Of a DNA stretch of 64,000 bases, positions 61,440-64,000 are shown one piece after another. The notes under the pieces are model-generated. The model did not search any database. It was not told the DNA's origin and worked only from the letters and a program-made list of their open reading frames with translations. Where the stretch lies: positions 10,709,899-10,773,898 of the forward strand of contig CP053152.1 of NCBI GenBank assembly GCA_014607495.2, in the 5' to 3' direction. The DNA comes from Carposina sasakii (Eukaryota; Arthropoda; Insecta; Lepidoptera; Carposinidae). Numbering within the stretch: position 1 is the stretch's first letter; the number at the start of each line of letters is the position of its first letter. Made by a program: the position numbers and the translations under genes.

Positions 61440-62945
61440 TCCGCGGTACTTTTCCAGCAACATCCTCACCATCCCTTTTAAATGCCAAAGTTAAACCTCG
61501 ATGCATTTAAATTTGATTGAAATACATTTTCTAGTCGTAATCGCATTCCCCGACTGTTTGCTGGCAATATCTTCCCATTCCTCGATTTCTATTACATTCC
61601 TATATTCTTTCATCTCCTACCAGTAAGTTATATCCTCAAAATAATGTATCTATTCTATATAAGAAAACTTATAATATCCGAAGTGTCTTATTTTTAGTAA
61701 TTGCCATTAGAAAGCGGTTTATTAGCAGATTTCTCAATGTATACAACGTAAATTAGTAAAGTCAAATTATAGATGGTTCAAATTAATTCTTAAAGATTAT
61801 ACTTTTAAATTTATATTTACTATAATACTAGAAAGAGAAACTGGATCAATTTTACGTAGGGTTTGATAGATGACAATATTTTTTCTACAAAGTAGTAAAA
61901 TGCTTAACTCGATATCATTTACAAATAGATAGAGTACAATAGTTCAATGCCTATTATTATTTTTTCCGATTCTTTGTATGTAGCTTTTGATACGGAACAT
62001 AAAGTAAGGGACTGATGTTTCTTCAAATTCTTGCCAATACGCTACTTATCCATCCATGAAACGAACTAATCATTTTAGTAAACAGATTCTAGTTATGTCT
62101 TCGATGCGAAAATAGGTAAAGTGATTTGAATATATTTTCTTAAATGATATTATTTAGCTTTATACCAGCTTGATGTCGGCTTTTTCAAAAATCTTGTCTA
62201 TGGAACAAAAGAGGTACCTATTAATGATGTTACTGAATTGTGTAAAATGTTAGTTACGTATTTATTTTGTTCATTTGTTATGACAAGTTTAATTAGTTAG
62301 GTACATTATGTACTCGTGTACTTGTATACTCACGTGTGTGATAGTTTAGTATTATTTGTTTTAATTTATGAGAAGTAATTTATTTAATTATAATATTATT
62401 TATTTATGTTACGCTCAAAAAACTAAATTTTTGTTTAATTTTTAGTTATATTTAGTTGTATGTACTTACCAATTTACTGTATAACAGTATTCTTTCAGAT
62501 TAGAAAAAAAATGTATGACTTTAGCTCTCGTAAACTAATAGTAATATTTGTGTTAACTTTTAAAGTAAGTAATCGGTAGATGGTTTAGATTAATAAAAAT
62601 CATTTCTAAAATATTTAAATCGTCTGTTTTTTTAACATGTTAAGTACTAGACTAACAATGTGTAGAATAGATTAATTACAAAATATGGTGATATACTAAC
62701 ATACCCCATTTTGTAAAGATTCTTAGATGTTTTTAAAAGTAGTGGACTTATTAGATTAACTGTATAGTTATATTAACTTATTCGCTATGTACTCGATATA
62801 TGTGTAAGTTTCAAAATTTTTCGCCAAGCAAAATAGTGTCTCCCGGCACATTTCTAGCTAAAACTTCTTATATGAAAGATACATAAATATTTAAATGTAA
62901 GGCCTAAGGATAGATCGACTTATGTAAATGTTTTTACATTTCTAG
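61440..62945 (+). other. Rbp6 intron, or 3' UTR if the extended exon is used
   Basis: AT-rich and non-coding. It contains several (G/A)U1-3AGU strings of the type Musashi proteins bind: GTAGT near 61891, ATTAGT near 62292, ATAGTTTAGT at 62341-62350 and ATTTAGT at 62450-62456. In AT-rich DNA these are expected at some rate by chance. Confidence 0.5.
62592..62635 (+). terminator. candidate polyadenylation site for the extended Rbp6 isoform
   Basis: AATAAA at 62592-62597 is the first canonical signal after the 61439 stop that I could find by eye. About 25-35 nt later comes CGTCTGTTTTTTT, which resembles a downstream U/GU-rich element. It only has meaning if the read-through exon is used; in an AT-rich intron AATAAA can arise by chance. 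Confidence 0.35.
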
Positions 62946-62978
62946 ATTTCATGTGGTCATTGGGTGCTCTTCCTGACG
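62946..62978 (+). CDS. Rbp6: Rbp6 33-nt in-frame cassette microexon
   Basis: A 33-nt segment is flanked by a good acceptor (TTTTTACATTTCTAG) and a near-consensus donor (GACG|GTAAGT). It is phase 1 on both sides. Spliced between the 61125 and 63847 exons it gives ...GAY-D-FMWSLGALPD-G-FPAAYA..., adding 11 residues and replacing the direct join GAY-G-FPAAYA, so inclusion or skipping both keep the frame. The inserted hydrophobic segment resembles the DAFMLGIGML-type stretch that follows RRM2 in vertebrate Musashi proteins (recalled, not aligned here), which argues for an ancient functional element rather than a chance open window. Length, phase and both splice sites support it; tissue-specific regulation is inferred only from its microexon size. 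Confidence 0.88.
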
Positions 62979-63846
62979 GTAAGTTAAAACACATTATTAT
63001 TTTAAGAGTCACATCATTTCTGCTAGTTCCGCATACGACGTTCATTGCTACTCACGTTGGAATTAATAACAGCTTTGGTACATTTGAGACTTGTAACTGT
63101 AATGCTTGGTTTGTGCTAACTGGGGGACTGGTGTCACGACCTGATTAACTCAACAATTCACTTAGTGTTAGCCAATGTCCGCGCTTAATCAATGGATTAC
63201 CGATATAGTCGTGTCGGTGTCCACCATCAGGCTATATGATGGATCGCGTGGCCTGACAGATACACTATTTTGATTGGCAATAATATGATAAACGATCCGG
63301 TGTAGTAATCATATACCGCTGTGGACGGTCCGGCCATCTTTCACTTATAATTATTATTTTTTTATAATATTCCAACGAAACTTATAGTACCAATCAATTA
63401 CAGTAGTAGTACTATCTGTTTCGATGTAGAACTAATGTTATGTCTGACAAATAGAGTAGTTTGTTTGGTAATTCAGTAAGTTTGTTAATGAATTACAGTA
63501 GGTATCTCTTATATCCGCCGCTAGTCCACTTACAGTGTGCTACATTAAACGATGTTTACAAAATATAATTCCCTGGACATTGTCCAAGACGATGTCGCGC
63601 CGGACATATTGTGTGTGTTCCTCGCCTACCTTTTATGTCACGTCTATATCGCAGAACTGGGCCATTGAACACGTGTATGTACATCGAAGCTTAAATTGGC
63701 TAAACAATATCACAATCCAAATATAAAATACACACTGAATAAACATTACGTCCCTAAGCATGCGATCCGATAATTAACCTCTGCTTTTCACCCAATGTTT
63801 TGTTTTTTGCAATTAAATGAGTAACTCGTGTTCGTTTGTTCCGCAG
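62979..63846 (+). other. Rbp6 intron downstream of the microexon
   Basis: Begins GTAAGTTAAAAC and ends TTTGTTCCGCAG. The coding-like frames at 62951-63148 and 63535-63726 are the microexon reading into intron and a chance frame. No repeats identified. Confidence 0.6.
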
Positions 63847-64000
63847 GTTTCCCCGCGGCGTACGCTGCCTATGCGGCTGGACGTAGCTATTCGGGCTATC
63901 CTAGCTTCGGGCTGCCATACCCTGCAGGTAATCCCCTGGCGAGCTTGCACCACCAACTGTCCGGCAACCACTACCACCACCTGGCGACTCTCCTGCCGTA
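63847..64000 (+). CDS. Rbp6: Rbp6 exon encoding the Ala/Tyr- and His-rich C-terminal tail (cut by window end)
   Basis: The acceptor TTTGTTCCGCAG opens an exon entering in phase 1 (GT completes Gly or the post-microexon Gly). It reads FPAAYAAYAAGRSYSGY, PSFGLPYPAGNPLAS, LHHQLSGNHYHHLATLLPY and remains open at position 64000. The low-complexity Ala/Tyr/Gly segment followed by a His-rich patch is typical of the disordered C-terminus of insect Rbp6, where Musashi proteins recruit partners such as PABP and GW proteins. A possible internal donor occurs at CCTGCAG|GTAAT (63928), so a shorter version of this exon cannot be excluded; the frame continuing with HHQLSGNHYHHL argues that the longer version is coding. 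Confidence 0.93.

Larger units (their letters stand above)
44054..64000 (+). other. Rbp6: Rbp6 (Musashi-family) gene, 3' portion, extent within window
   Basis: This is the span of the recognisable exons of a Musashi-type RNA-binding protein gene; 5' exons and the stop codon of the main form lie outside or were not found. Three constitutive-looking exons (44054-44136, 61041-61125, 63847 onward), one in-frame microexon (62946-62978) and one alternative 3' extension of the middle exon are visible. Phases agree: the 44054 exon enters in phase 1 and ends in phase 0, the 61041 exon enters in phase 0 and ends in phase 1, and the microexon is phase 1 at both ends. Family knowledge: Musashi/Rbp6 proteins have two N-terminal RRMs, bind UAG-containing RNA and control translation. 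I prefer Rbp6 over musashi because of the C-terminal AYAAYAAGRSYSGYPSFGLP-type tail, recalled from fly Rbp6 rather than searched. Confidence 0.88.

Noticed and set aside
61207..61506. 99-codon minus-strand frame opposite the Rbp6 extended exon
   Set aside because: It is an Arg/Glu/Gly-rich shadow created by the GC-rich sense frame; no motif or start context.
62951..63148. 65-codon + strand frame starting MWSLGALPDG as a separate small gene
   Set aside because: It is the Rbp6 microexon reading through its own donor into intron; the splice sites and phases explain it better.
1..64000. CRISPR arrays, bacterial operons, viral genes
   Set aside because: No evenly spaced direct repeats, no ribosome-binding-site gene organisation and no viral domain; intron structure and repeats are insect-like.

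Overview
The window looks like lepidopteran (moth or butterfly) nuclear DNA. It is AT-rich, has tiny widely spaced exons, and is strewn with repeat types I associate with Lepidoptera: LINE/SINE tails ending in GATGATGAT or ATGTATGTATG, a mariner copy, tRNA-headed SINEs, Helitron-like ends and several TIR elements. No bacterial, viral or organellar gene set is present.

The only host gene I can support is the 3' part of a Musashi-family RNA-binding protein gene on the + strand, best matched to insect Rbp6. An 83-nt exon (44054-44136) carries the RNP1 half of RRM2. After a 16.9-kb intron, an 85-nt exon (61041-61125) completes RRM2. The last visible exon (63847 to the window edge) encodes an Ala/Tyr/Gly- then His-rich tail. 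The split codons join in frame at every junction. Between the last two exons lies a 33-nt in-frame microexon (62946-62978) encoding FMWSLGALPD. The 85-nt exon can also read through its donor into a GC-rich open frame ending at 61439, with the first AATAAA at 62592 followed by a T-rich stretch. The 3' end therefore appears to offer three outcomes: skip, include, or terminate early. The RRM1 and early RRM2 exons were not seen, so positions 1-44053 are probably mostly one very large intron, possibly reaching the 5' region.

The introns are a graveyard of mobile elements. Main items: a LINE relic with a 321-bp, 43-bp-TIR element abutting it (1509-2358); a 1,764-bp TIR element with an 8-bp target duplication, inserted into a SINE and itself carrying a tandem duplication, a foldback pair and a second SINE (11756-13765); a 491-bp TIR element (19287-19777); three copies of a CAGGGTG...CACCCTG MITE (24, 36.5 and 54.3 kb), one sitting inside a SINE tail with a TA duplication; an internally deleted mariner (50098-50945); and two SINE families whose 3' tails match the last codons of LINEs also present here. 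The rest is AT-rich non-coding DNA with a few short GC-rich patches.
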